Assembly: GCA_033977485.1 (NCBI GenBank)
Contig: CM066993.1
Span: 28,572,001 to 28,636,000 of the forward strand
Direction: 5' to 3'
Length of the DNA: 64,000 nucleotides
From: Hydrangea macrophylla
Taxonomy: Eukaryota > Streptophyta > Magnoliopsida > Cornales > Hydrangeaceae
The notes beneath the pieces are model-generated. The model was not told the origin of the DNA and did no database searches. It saw only the letters and a list, made by a program, of their open reading frames with translations. A program made the position numbers and the translations under genes. This document shows positions 32,747 through 42,426 of this stretch, in pieces. How positions within the stretch are numbered: position 1 is the stretch's first letter; every line of letters begins with the position of its first letter.

Positions 32747-33234
32747 GGCTGAGGCCTGGGTTGACCTTTACACATTTATTATTTTTTGATTTTCCTGATA
32801 TACACCCGGATGATTGTGTATATATACTTTTATTTTTTATGATGGCTCTTGGATAGCCGAGATAGGACAAGCATCTGCATGCTTTTACTATGACTGCTTT
32901 CACCTTTTCTGTTTTTACTACTGCTCATCGTATGTGTGACCATAGCTTGTTCCTTCTTATTTTATTTTAATTTTCTATGACAAATGAACCCTTTTGCTTT
33001 TATTACCTTGCTCCTTCATGAATGAATGAATGAAATGAATGCGACCATGGCTTGATCTTGTTGTACGTGATGCATGAAGCATATGTTTTATTATTTTTAT
33101 TCAGTTTTTTGTTTACAGGTGGGCTGACAACATTATAAACGAATCCTGGTCAAAATAATGAACTATGCAGCTCTCGATTAATCTTGCGCGGCAATCAAAA
33201 TAATGATCCATGCAGCTCTCGATTAATCCTGCAT
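32747..33234. other. Spacer between antisense genes
   Basis: T-rich sequence with no coding signal that could serve as the 3' end of the PMD gene. A short GCAGCTCTCGATTAATC(T/C)TGC direct repeat lies near 33160-33235. Confidence 0.5.
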
Positions 33235-33286
33235 GGCACTCAGCGAGTGCCGCAGCGGTAGTCCGTGACTGCCATGCGGCATTCCA

Positions 33287-34475
33287 GTGAGTTTCGTTGC
33301 AGTGTATCGAGTGCTACCCTGTGTTCTGGGAAGATTTTCTTCTATTTATCCCCCCATTTCCCCAAGACTCCGTAAAACACTCTATTCTTCCATTCACCTT
33401 CTTCTTCTTTCTCCTCAAATGATCCCCATTAGTTCCCAAATCCTCTTGCCATGGATGGATACTATCTCTGGCATCGACAGGCTTAACTTCGAGTGTTTCA
33501 GATTGAACGAATTCTTCTCCTTCCAGTGGATGACTGTGAACGAAAGTTTGCTTCGGGCCGCCATTCAGTGTTGGGATCCTTCTCGACATTCTTCCGTTTT
33601 GGCTTCCAGGAGGTTTGTCCTCTGTTCGAGGAATTTAGTGCTATCCTATACACCGATTCTTCTGCGGATTTGATAGTTCCTTTGGCACAAGCCGGGTATG
33701 TTCAGGACCTCACTGCTCTTCTTTATACATCTCGAAATGCAGCAGGCTCTTTTGTTCATGATAGGCAAATTGACTTTGAGTTCCTTTCCTTCGTCTATGC
33801 TCCCATAGGGGATCCTTATGACGGCGGGTACTAGATCATTCGGCGTAGTGCTTTATCGATAGCCATGTACTCTTACTTCCTTTTTCAGTCATCTTCTGAC
33901 ATTCTCTTACCCATTGTCTGTGGTTTGCAGGAGATTAAGAGTGTCATCATGTTGGTCCTTGGTAAGACCTTGATAGGCCTGGATCGCGGGCTACTAGGGC
34001 CATGTTATCCTCGGGAGCACCTTTCATCTTACAGGTTTGGCTCATGGAATGCCTTGATCTCTTCATACACCCCCCATACCTTCATGGGTCACTTCCCCAC
34101 GATTATATGGAGGTTCACTACATATTCCGTTCTATCGATGCTTGACTCGGTTGGCTTCAGGGCCTCTCTCCTAGCGACATCTGCTGGACCTGCCCGCAGT
34201 GGTCTTACTGTTCTATTGCTATGCAATTTCTGGGGCGGCCTGGTATTTGGTTACCTGGCTTGCATGCTACCACTTTCTACGTTCCCGATCGGGTGGTTCG
34301 TCAGTACGGACTTCTCCAGAATGTTACTGAGGACATTACTGTGGATTTTGCGAGGATTTTGGTCATGCGCCCTTCCACTATGAAAGCTTTTGCTGAGGCT
34401 TGGCATGACAGGGTGGCTGCTCCCTTTCGGAGGATTCCGACTTCAGTTGTTCATACTACTGAGTATCTTTTGTAG
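33287..34475 (+). pseudogene. Second antisense ORF of the Tat element
   Basis: Plus-strand, split over two or three frames. Readable pieces: MDTISGIDRLNFECFRLNEFFSFQWMT, then FRFGFQEVCPLFEEFSAIL, then HDRQIDFEFLSFVYAP, then LLPIVCGLQEIKSVIMLVLGKTLIGLD. The FGFQEVCPLFEEF motif resembles the retroelement-linked mobile-domain-like proteins often annotated in plant genomes (DUF7745-like), but I cannot confirm the family by eye. A frameshift near 33590 and a stop at 33832 break it. A GC-rich block like that at 11221 precedes it. Confidence 0.5.
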
Positions 34476-35174
34476 ATCCAGACCCTGGTCGAGAAACAGA
34501 CTCCATAGACATACATAGATGAAGGCAAAATGGGATAGAGCTTTTTCTACAAAACATCTGACAAGTCCTGCCTATTTTCCTGCACTCTTGAGTGTGATTT
34601 TCTATTTTTTTTAAAGAATGTTTATGTTTAGAAAGTGTTATACTATGTTCAATAAATGTATTCACTCTTTCAATCTACCCTTAGGTTATGACGATCCTCC
34701 TTTTAAAATCTTTTCTTGGCTTTTTTATTACTTTGCTTTGAATCTTGCTTAGAATTTTAATCATTCTATACCATGAATTCTCATTTGTTTCTTAATAGTA
34801 CTTATTTTGACAGCTAAGGGATCCAGAGATGGGCTTAAGGTATTATCTGGGTTCCTCGGTTTAGCAAACAAAGTTTGCCCCTGTTTTTTGGGCTTTGAAG
34901 TGGTTCCGGGCAAACACGAGTTTGCCCCTAGTTTAGCATAGGGATTTTCTTCAGGTTTTTCCCGGACTGAAGGCTTTTAAAAGCCCGCCTACTAATCCCT
35001 AAGTGGGTATCGGGTCCACAGTAGTTCGGTCTTAAGGTTTGACGGAGGGTGCCATTCAATCAAATTATCAATGACCGAACAGAGCAGGTTGCCTACGTAT
35101 CCCTGAGTGGGAATCAGGTCAAGCGTAGTTCATCAAGGTAGGAGGTCTTGAAAGGGATGGTTTCAAGCAAAATA
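34476..35174 (-). other. Tat region just after pol, with GGGGCAAAC hairpins
   Basis: No gene. Two hairpins contain the polypurine-tract word: around 34864-34879 (GCAAAC/GTTTGC) and 34908-34927 (GGGCAAAC, loop ACGA, GTTTGCCC). A CTACGTATCC...GTAGTTC block at 35094-35130 matches one near the 3' LTR. Confidence 0.6.
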
Positions 35175-36180
35175 TTTTTTGAGGCGATCGAGGTTAATCG
35201 ATTGTTTAAATTCAACCCCGTCCAGGTCCATAAGATAGACAGCCCCTCCAGACAAGAGAGTCTTAATGATGTATGGCCCGACCTAGTTGGGTTTGAATTT
35301 TCCTCTGGGGTCATAAACATGCACTTTCAGTTCTTTGAGGACCAAGTCACCCTCAGCAAGCTTCCTTGGGCGAACCTTTTTATTGAAAGCACGAGCTATC
35401 CTTTTCTGATATCCCCTAGTATGGTTTACCGCGGCCAACCTCTTCTCATCGAGCAACATTAACTCCTCATACCTCCCCCGGATCCATTCTGGTTCGGTTA
35501 CTTCACACTCTACCAAAACTTGTAGAGATGGTATTTCTACCTCAACTGGAAGGACAGCCTCCATCCTATAGACCAAAGAATACGACGTAGCTCCCGTAGA
35601 TATTCCCACAGTGCAAACGATAATTTTTTGTGCCAATCCTTATACGTGTCTGTCGTTTTCCCTAAGATTGCTTTGACATTCTTATTTGCTGCTTCCACTG
35701 CCCCATTTGTTTGTGGTCTGTATGGGGATGACTGATGATGTGTTATCTTGTATTTCTCTAAGAGTGGGATGACTCCTCCTTGGAAATGACTGCCGTGATC
35801 TGAAATAAACTCATTTGGGACCCCATAACTGAAAATTATGTTCTTCTTTATAAAGCTCACCACATCTTTAGCCTTCAGAGTTGCGTATGACGCAGCCTTC
35901 ACCCACTTGGTGAAATAATCAATTGCCACCATTATGTACCGATGTCCATTAGAGGCTTTCAGAACTATTTCTCTGATAATATCAATACCCCACACAAAAA
36001 ATGGCCAAGGCGTGGTCATGCTATAGAGTTGGAAAGGTGGGGTATGCAACATATTCACATGGATTTAGCACTTATGACACCTTCTGACGTACTCACAACA
36101 ATCCCTGTCTAAGGTCATCCAGTAATATCCTTGGCGAATTATCTTCTTTGCCAATATATGCCTGTTCATGTGGGGTGCAC
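35175..36180 (-). pseudogene. Tat integrase
   Basis: Reading leftward: zinc-binding region (RHILAKKIIRQGYYW, EYVRRCHKC), catalytic core with D in VWGIDIIREI, D in FISDHGSHFQGG and E in TNGAVEAANKNVKAIL, then after a frameshift near 35600 the segment YRMEAVLPVEVEIPSL and the C-terminal RPRKLAEGDLVLKELK. The catalytic triad is present. Small frameshifts and a TAA after RCHKC inactivate it. Confidence 0.87.
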
Positions 36181-36600
36181 AAACTCCCTCGTGTATTTAT
36201 TCCATCATTCTCTTAGCCTCCCTTCCATTTCAAATAAGTATTTAAGTGGGTCCATTTGAGAGATTAGGGTTACGGGAAAGGCTAACATATAGTGCCTAAG
36301 GCGACGGCTACACCAGACTAGGGCCCAATAGGCTTTCTCTAAGGGTGAGTATTTCAGCTCGTATTCAGTCATCTTCTTGCTCAAATAATAAATGGCTTTT
36401 TTACGTGCCCCTCTTCTCATTCGTGGGCCAACATACACCCCATCGAATCTTCGGACACAGAACAATAAAGGCCTTACGGGTGAGGGTGGTGATAGGACAG
36501 GCGGGTTTTGGAGATAGGTTTTGATTTTGTCGAAGGCTTGTTGGCATAGGGTATCCCATTCGAACTTCTCCCCTTTTCTAAGCAGTTTAAACAAAGGGTC
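36181..36600 (-). pseudogene. Tat RNase H (gypsy type); archaeal-type RNase H deleted
   Basis: FKLLRKGEKFEWDTLCQQAFDKIKTYL, then AIYYLSKKMTEYELKYSPLEKAYWALVW and MDPLKYLFEMEGR. In Tat-lineage elements this domain is normally followed by a spacer and a second, archaeal-type RNase H before integrase. Here the frame runs within about 10 codons into the integrase lead KRMMEXIHEGVCAPH, so that entire part is missing. The first RNase H catalytic stretch is also poorly preserved (FDGVYVGPRM). Confidence 0.8.
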
Positions 36601-37418
36601 ACAGGTTAAAGTGAGTTTCGAGATAAAACGGCTTATGAATTGTATTCTACCAAAAACCCCCTCAATTCTTTCTCATTCTTCGGCGGCTGCATTTCAACTA
36701 TGGCCTTTATTTTGGTCAGGTCCACCTCTATTCCCCTTTAGGTGATAAGGACTCCTAGCAGCTTTCCGGTGGTGACTCCGAAGGTGCATTTCTGTGGGTT
36801 CAGCCTCATTCTAAATTCTCGTAACCTTCCAAAGAACTTTCTCAACGCCTCTAAGTGCCCTTTCCTCTCCTTAGATTTCACAATCATATCATCCACATAC
36901 ACCTCTACTTCCTTATGGATCATGTCGTGCAGTAACGTGGTAGTGGCCCACTGGTATGTTGCGCCTACGTTTTTGAGCCCAATAGCATCACCCTAGAGCA
37001 GTATGTACCCCACGGTGTGATGAAAGTGATTTTCTCCCTATCCTCGGGTGCCATTAGAATCTGGTTATAACCTGAGAACCCATCCATAAAAGATAGGAGT
37101 CCATAACCTACTATATTGTCCACAAACACATCAATGTAGGGGTAAAGGGAAATCGTCCTTAGGACTAGCTTTGTTCAAATCCCGAAAGTAAACACAAACC
37201 CTAACACAACCATCCTTTTTTGGAACCGACACAACATTGGCAATCCACTCAGGGTACTCGGTGACCATCAAGAACCCGGTTCTCAATTGCTTTTCAACTT
37301 CCTCTTTAACCCTAAGTGCCCATTCGGGCCTCATTCGCCTCAATTTTTGTTTTGCAGATTTTGAGTTGGGGAAGAGGGAAATATGGTGTTGGACTATTTC
37401 TGGATCGATACCTGGCAT
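36601..37418 (-). pseudogene. Tat reverse transcriptase
   Basis: Diagnostic Tat start PGIDPEIVQHHISLFPNSK, KQKLRRMRPEWALRVKEEVEKQL, YPEWIANVVSVPKKDGCVRVC and DLNKASPKDDFPLP. After a break near 37130 come GYNQI-like remnants and EVEVYVDDMIVKSKERKGH with the YVDD box, then RLNPQKCTFGVTTGKLLG. V-Y-F-R replaces the usual V-D-Y-R. Frameshifts at about 37130 and 36960 break it. Confidence 0.9.
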
Positions 37419-38273
37419 ATCGCTGTAAGATCATGTAAAAACATCTTTGAATTTATTTAATCGATTGATTAATTCTTTGCTTTCTTCATTGCTAAGTGTA
37501 GAGCCAATAAAAACATTTTGAGGATTATCTTTATTTCCCAGATTAATTGTTCAAGTGTCTTCAATGATTTTACATGCAGATTCTTTTTCTTTTTCAATTA
37601 ATTTTTACAATTCAATTGGTATTTCATGATCATCACATTCATCACATTCATTAAGCGCATTCGAGTAGGCAGAATTAGTCACACTTTCATTGATTTTGTT
37701 CTTGGGAGCGATTACAATAGACATGGAAATTGAAACACGCCTCATTTGGGCCATTATAGACTATAGGTGTGGGGGATACCTATCACTAGACTTAAAAATC
37801 CACTCCTTCTTGCTTTCTCCTCCCAGCTCAATAATGAAGCATTCCTCCTGACCCTCTGTCTTTGTAATTTCTTCCATTTCCTCTTTTTCTGGTCCTTCTT
37901 CATCATCCCCCTTGTCTTCTTCTTGTGTATCCTCCACCAATCCCTCAGCATATTCTTCTTTACCCTTGTCTTCCACGACCCCTTCTCGGCCCATTCCCTC
38001 GGTTCTTATGCTTTCTTTGCCCAACAAATTCTTCATGACCAAGCCATCTAGTGCACCAATTCAATCCTTAGCAGTTGCTGAATTCACGGGCTCCTGCAGA
38101 TATGGATCTTGGTACTCAGAGAATTCATGGGAGAAGAAGATCTCAAATCCTGGCTTCAAACAATTGTCTTTCCGATCCACCCATGGTTTTAGGAAGCCAC
38201 AAAAGGGGAAATCCTCTCCTTCTTTCACAAAGTATCCATTGAGCATCTTCAGGTAAGGGTTCAACGGTGCACC
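37419..38273 (-). pseudogene. Tat protease-RT linker
   Basis: Acidic, lysine/glutamate-rich frames (37761-38042) lie downstream of PLNPYLKMLNGYFVKEGEDFPFCGFL (38274-38130), a segment usual between protease and RT in this lineage. It joins the protease side across copia E: the frame leaves at 46286 in GA and continues at 38273 in PLNPYL. Confidence 0.7.
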
Positions 38274-39289
38274 TGTTGGGAATATGCCCTCAAACCAGTT
38301 AGTTGGACAATGGAATATCATAATGCATTTATGCATGTTAGTTCATGAGATGAATATTAGACTGGAATCCTTAAACAACATTGTATGTGGTTCATTTGTG
38401 TATGTGATTACACATGTGAGATATGAATCACAAATCCTTGTTGTTTCAAATAAGTCACAGTGGATGATAAGTCTGGATAACTTATCAGGTATACACTGTA
38501 GCATGATTAACGTCTACGGGGTAGAATGATGAATCTCATTCATAAGAGTCTTTGACTCTTGGTTAATATGCTAGTGCACTCGGTGCATTGACGGACCTGA
38601 GTTAAACCTATTGACACCTAAACGCTGTCACCGTCAATAGGAACTCAAAACTTGTATAGGGATACATGTCCTTAATCCTGAGACAGTTATGGACGCAAGT
38701 TGTATGCTTTGTTGCTTTGACTTACCAATCAGTGAGGTCTTGCAAGATCAACACCTGGGTATCTTGGGTAAATCAAGTATGCAACGTTGGGAACATATAT
38801 TGTCAAGATGGAATTCTACCCTCTTCAATAAAACGAAGAGTAAGTATTCCCTCGAGAATGTCACTAGGAGTGATTACTGAGAGCTGGCCAGCCTTGTCAA
38901 CAAAGTGTTGTTGTTGACATGTTTAGTAATCCAAGAGTAGTGAATGATACTTGAGGAATATAAGATGTACTATCTATTGGGTCGACAGTATCTTAAGACA
39001 TACATCCCAATGATAGATACGAATACTGCCTGGTAGAGGGACATGCGTATCATATTATACAAGTCTAGCAATCACTTATGTATGTGTGATTATGTTCTTA
39101 TGCACTGGAGTGCAATTATCATTTTATAGTGGCATTAATGATAATTGATTAATTATTGATTCCTTAGTCAAGAGTACTGACTAGATGGAATAATAATTAA
39201 TCGGAGCCAGTAATTAAGAACCTAGGAGGTCCCACTCTTAGCTCCGCCAGAATGCTTGGAAAGGCAAATGAGAATGCTGTCAAGACTGG

Positions 39290-39402
39290 TTCGATCGATC
39301 GAAGTTTTTTCGATCGATTGAAGTCTAGACAGGTTCGATCGATCTAACGAGGTTCGATCGATCGACAGTTCGATCGATCGAAGTCACTTCGATCGATCGA
39401 AA
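39290..39402 (+). repeat. TTCGATCGATCGAA array, copia E 5' LTR (6 copies)
   Basis: Copies: TTCGATCGATCGAA, TTCGATCGATTGAA, TTCGATCGATCTAA, TTCGATCGATCGAC, TTCGATCGATCGAA, TTCGATCGATCGAA. Confidence 0.97.
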
Positions 39403-39423
39403 GTTAGGTCGGTTCTGGGAATC

Positions 39424-39431
39424 TATAAATA
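39424..39431 (+). promoter_or_regulatory. TATA box of copia E 5' LTR
   Basis: TATAAATA followed by GGGCAGC, as in copia D. The 3' LTR copy is at 45921-45928. Confidence 0.75.
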
Positions 39432-39790
39432 GGGCAGCTACGTCCAGAAATTAGAAGTTCGTCGTTTTGACGTACCAGTTGCTGCAGAACCTGTTTAGAG
39501 TTCCCAAACCTTCCCTATTCTCACTATTAGGGTTCCCACCAACCCTAGCCACTCTGGGAGCATTAGAGGAGACATAAGGGTGAAGATTTCCTAGAGGTTG
39601 CTGCTGCACACACAAGGAGAAGGACAAAAATCAGAATTGGGTTCAAGACCTAAGGTATAGAATCTTCTCCATCTTGTTATGCGCATCTATAGAGTTAATA
39701 AGTAGTAGATCCAAGGCTACCAATAAAAGTTTTGAACTTTGTTTTCCGCTGCGCGTTTAGATTTAATTTTAAACCTGTTTTTCCTACAAT

Positions 39791-39802
39791 TGGTATCAGA
39801 GC
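39791..39802 (+). other. Primer binding site of copia E
   Basis: TGGTATCAGAGC, two bases after the LTR. Confidence 0.95.
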
Positions 39803-41569
39803 CTCGCTTATTTGGATCTATAGATGCGTTTTGGAACACTAGTTTTGATTTGCATGTTGATTTTAGGACTGTTTTCAAAACTGCATCGTCACAGATCCGT
39901 TTCTGCAGTGTTTATGCAGCAGAATACAAATCTGTGATTGCATTGGATGCAAGGTGGGTTCGATCGATCGAAGTAGTCTCGATCGATCGAACATCATCTG
40001 TTCTCAAGCGATCTAACTAGTTTCGATCGATCGAACGTTGGTTCTGTTCGATCGATCGAATGGTGTTCGATCGATCGAGACTGCTTTTCTGTCCAGGTTT
40101 TCAGTTTACAGATTTAAAGGTTTTAAAAATATTTACTTTAAAATTTTATTTATGCTGTAAGTTTTTCAAAACATTCTGTGAAACTGAAAGTTCAATCAAT
40201 TGAACTATGTTCAATCGATCGAAGGTTCAATCGATCTAACTTTTTCGTTCGATCGAAGTGTAACAGAGCAGTGATGCTGTTTTAAGTTCTAATTCAGTAT
40301 GTAAAGAGTTTATATACTGTGTGAATCAATTAGGGGTTCCAATGGTACATATATTTGTTATATATATGCGTGGTTGTGCGTGTGACTAACCCTTTTGCAG
40401 CAAGCTTAGTCCGCTATCTCCCATGGCACCAAGACTTTTAAATTTTGTATTTAATTGTTGGTTTGGATTTAAGGCTTATGTAAAGGGCGCTGCGACTTCA
40501 ATCCTATGAAAAGGAAAGTCGCACCGGTTTCCCTAGCCTTTTATTTTATTGTTGTTATTTCTATTTCTAGATAAATTGTAAGCTTCGAGAGAAGTATAGG
40601 ACCAATGTAATAGAATTAGAAAATCCATGAAGATGGAGGAGCAAGCCGTTGTCCATGAAGATGGAGTCGGAGGCAATCAAACCAAGAAGAAGGTTCTATG
40701 GAGATAGAGTCATGGGAGATAGAGGCATTGTTGAATGCTTTTATTTCATTTTAGTTTTTGTTTTATGTGCTTAGTTGTGATTGGAATTTTATATATTGTT
40801 ACTACTTGCATGCACGTAAAACAGGTTTTCTAAAATGAAATTCAAAAACCTTTTTTCCAACACATTAGCAAACACTTGATGTTTATGGGCAATGTGAAGA
40901 AATTTTTTGATCAAATTGAAAAATTCCTATTAGTTCATTGTAAGTATGAGAATTACTCTGTGTCACCCAGCCATGGGTGATCATTCCATACGGAGGGTAT
41001 TTCTTATTGATTACTAGATATGAACTTCTTATAAAAATCTAGTGGGAGAGGGACTTATTTTATAACTCCCACGGTCTTCCATAAACGGTTCATTGTAAGG
41101 TGGGTAGTATATTCTGTGTCACCCAGCCATGGGTGATCATTCCATACGGAGGATAGACTATTCATTGGTTACTAGATATGAACTTCCTTTGGATAGAATC
41201 AATGAGACGCGTTAGAGGGTGACCACTACACTGAGGCACTACTTGAGGCGGTTGTCATTGGATTCTAGTTAATGGTAAACACTAGCTAAGCTATGGGTAA
41301 GGGATTCCACACGGAGCATTATCCAGAAACTTAGAGACCAAAAGTTCAGGAGTCATGAATTGTTTTGTAAGAGTTGCATGACATTCATGATGGGTTTCCC
41401 AATCAGGCTATGAGGTTATGATCGCCACACGGAGACTTAATTTCATAGGCTTGACATCCTGAAGACAATTAATGAGTTGGTTAAGGGAATTCCAATGTAT
41501 CATATAAATTGTCATATTCATGATTTCCATATTGTAATTCTGTTACATTATTTGTATTTCAGATTCATA
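39803..41569 (+). other. Copia E leader with motif arrays
   Basis: Non-coding, homologous to the copia D leader. Palindrome clusters at 39959-40080 (six copies) and 40191-40257 (four copies). CCAYACGGAGG-type words occur near 40991, 41153, 41231, 41310 and 41427. The first word block is duplicated here relative to D: GTGTCACCCAGCCATGGGTG occurs twice, near 40960 and 41117. Confidence 0.85.
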
Positions 41570-42426
41570 ATGTCTAGCCCACTTGCTATAACCATGATCC
41601 AGAATAAGCTAATTGGAAATAACTACGTTGAATGGAAACTGGAACTGGATGAATTGTTAACTGCTAATGGATGTAAATACGTTCTTACCATTCCCTGTCC
41701 ACCTATTCCATACCATGACACCCCAACTGATCTTGCGGATCAATATTGGCAGTGGATAAGATTTGATGGTATAGCTCGCTCTAGCATCTTAGACTCTTTG
41801 TCTGATGTGTTGAAGCAGCAACATCAACCTTTGAACACTGCCCGTGCTATAATATTGAACCTCGAGGAGATGTTTGGGGATCTGAGCCGTACTGCAAGGC
41901 TTAGAGCCTTGGAGTTAGTCATGGACACCAGAATGTTGGAAGGAACTTCAATAAGAGAGCATGTTTTTAAAATGATTACTTATTTCAAAGTAATGGAAGT
42001 TCTTGGTTCCGACATTGATGGTGAGACTCAAGTTGACATTCGTTGCCTTCATCATTCACTCAATTTAAAAAGGTTTTTAAAATGAGTAAAACAGTTTTTT
42101 CAACAAGTGAGTTGATGAGCTCTCTTGAGGCAACGATGGATATAGTCAAAGAGGAGTCAAATGTTCAGAACATTGGAATGGCTTCATCTTCTGGAACTAA
42201 GCCTAAGAGCATAAGTTCAGAGAAGGAGAAGCAAGACTCAAGGATAGGTGAGCCTAAGCCAACTATTGGGAAGAAGGCAAGACTTGGAAAGGGAAAGGCT
42301 GGTGCCGTGCCAAAAGGAAAGTGTTTCCATTGTGGCATGAGAGGGCATTGGAAAAGGAACTGTATGGAATACTTGACTGCCAAAAGGCAAGGTACGATCT
42401 TTTCACTAGTTTTTGAAGTAAGTTGA
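41570..42426 (+). pseudogene. gag: Copia E gag, one frameshift
   Basis: The ATG at 41570 opens MSSPLAITMIQNKLIGNNYVEW, aligning with copia D gag. The frame shifts near 42040 (after GETQVD) where D reads MILNSLSPSF, and the rest lies in another frame through FSTSELMSSLEATMDIVK to the zinc knuckle CFHCGMRGHWKRNC. It ends at TGA 42424. The protease is not preserved. Gag is the best-kept part of the interior. Confidence 0.85.

Larger units (their letters stand above)
38274..39788 (+). repeat. Copia E 5' LTR (1515 bp)
   Basis: Starts TGTTGGGAATATGCCC and ends TTTTTCCTACA. Six palindrome motifs (39290-39402) lie about 22 bp before TATAAATA at 39424. Related to, but clearly distinct from, the copia D LTR. 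Confidence 0.97.
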
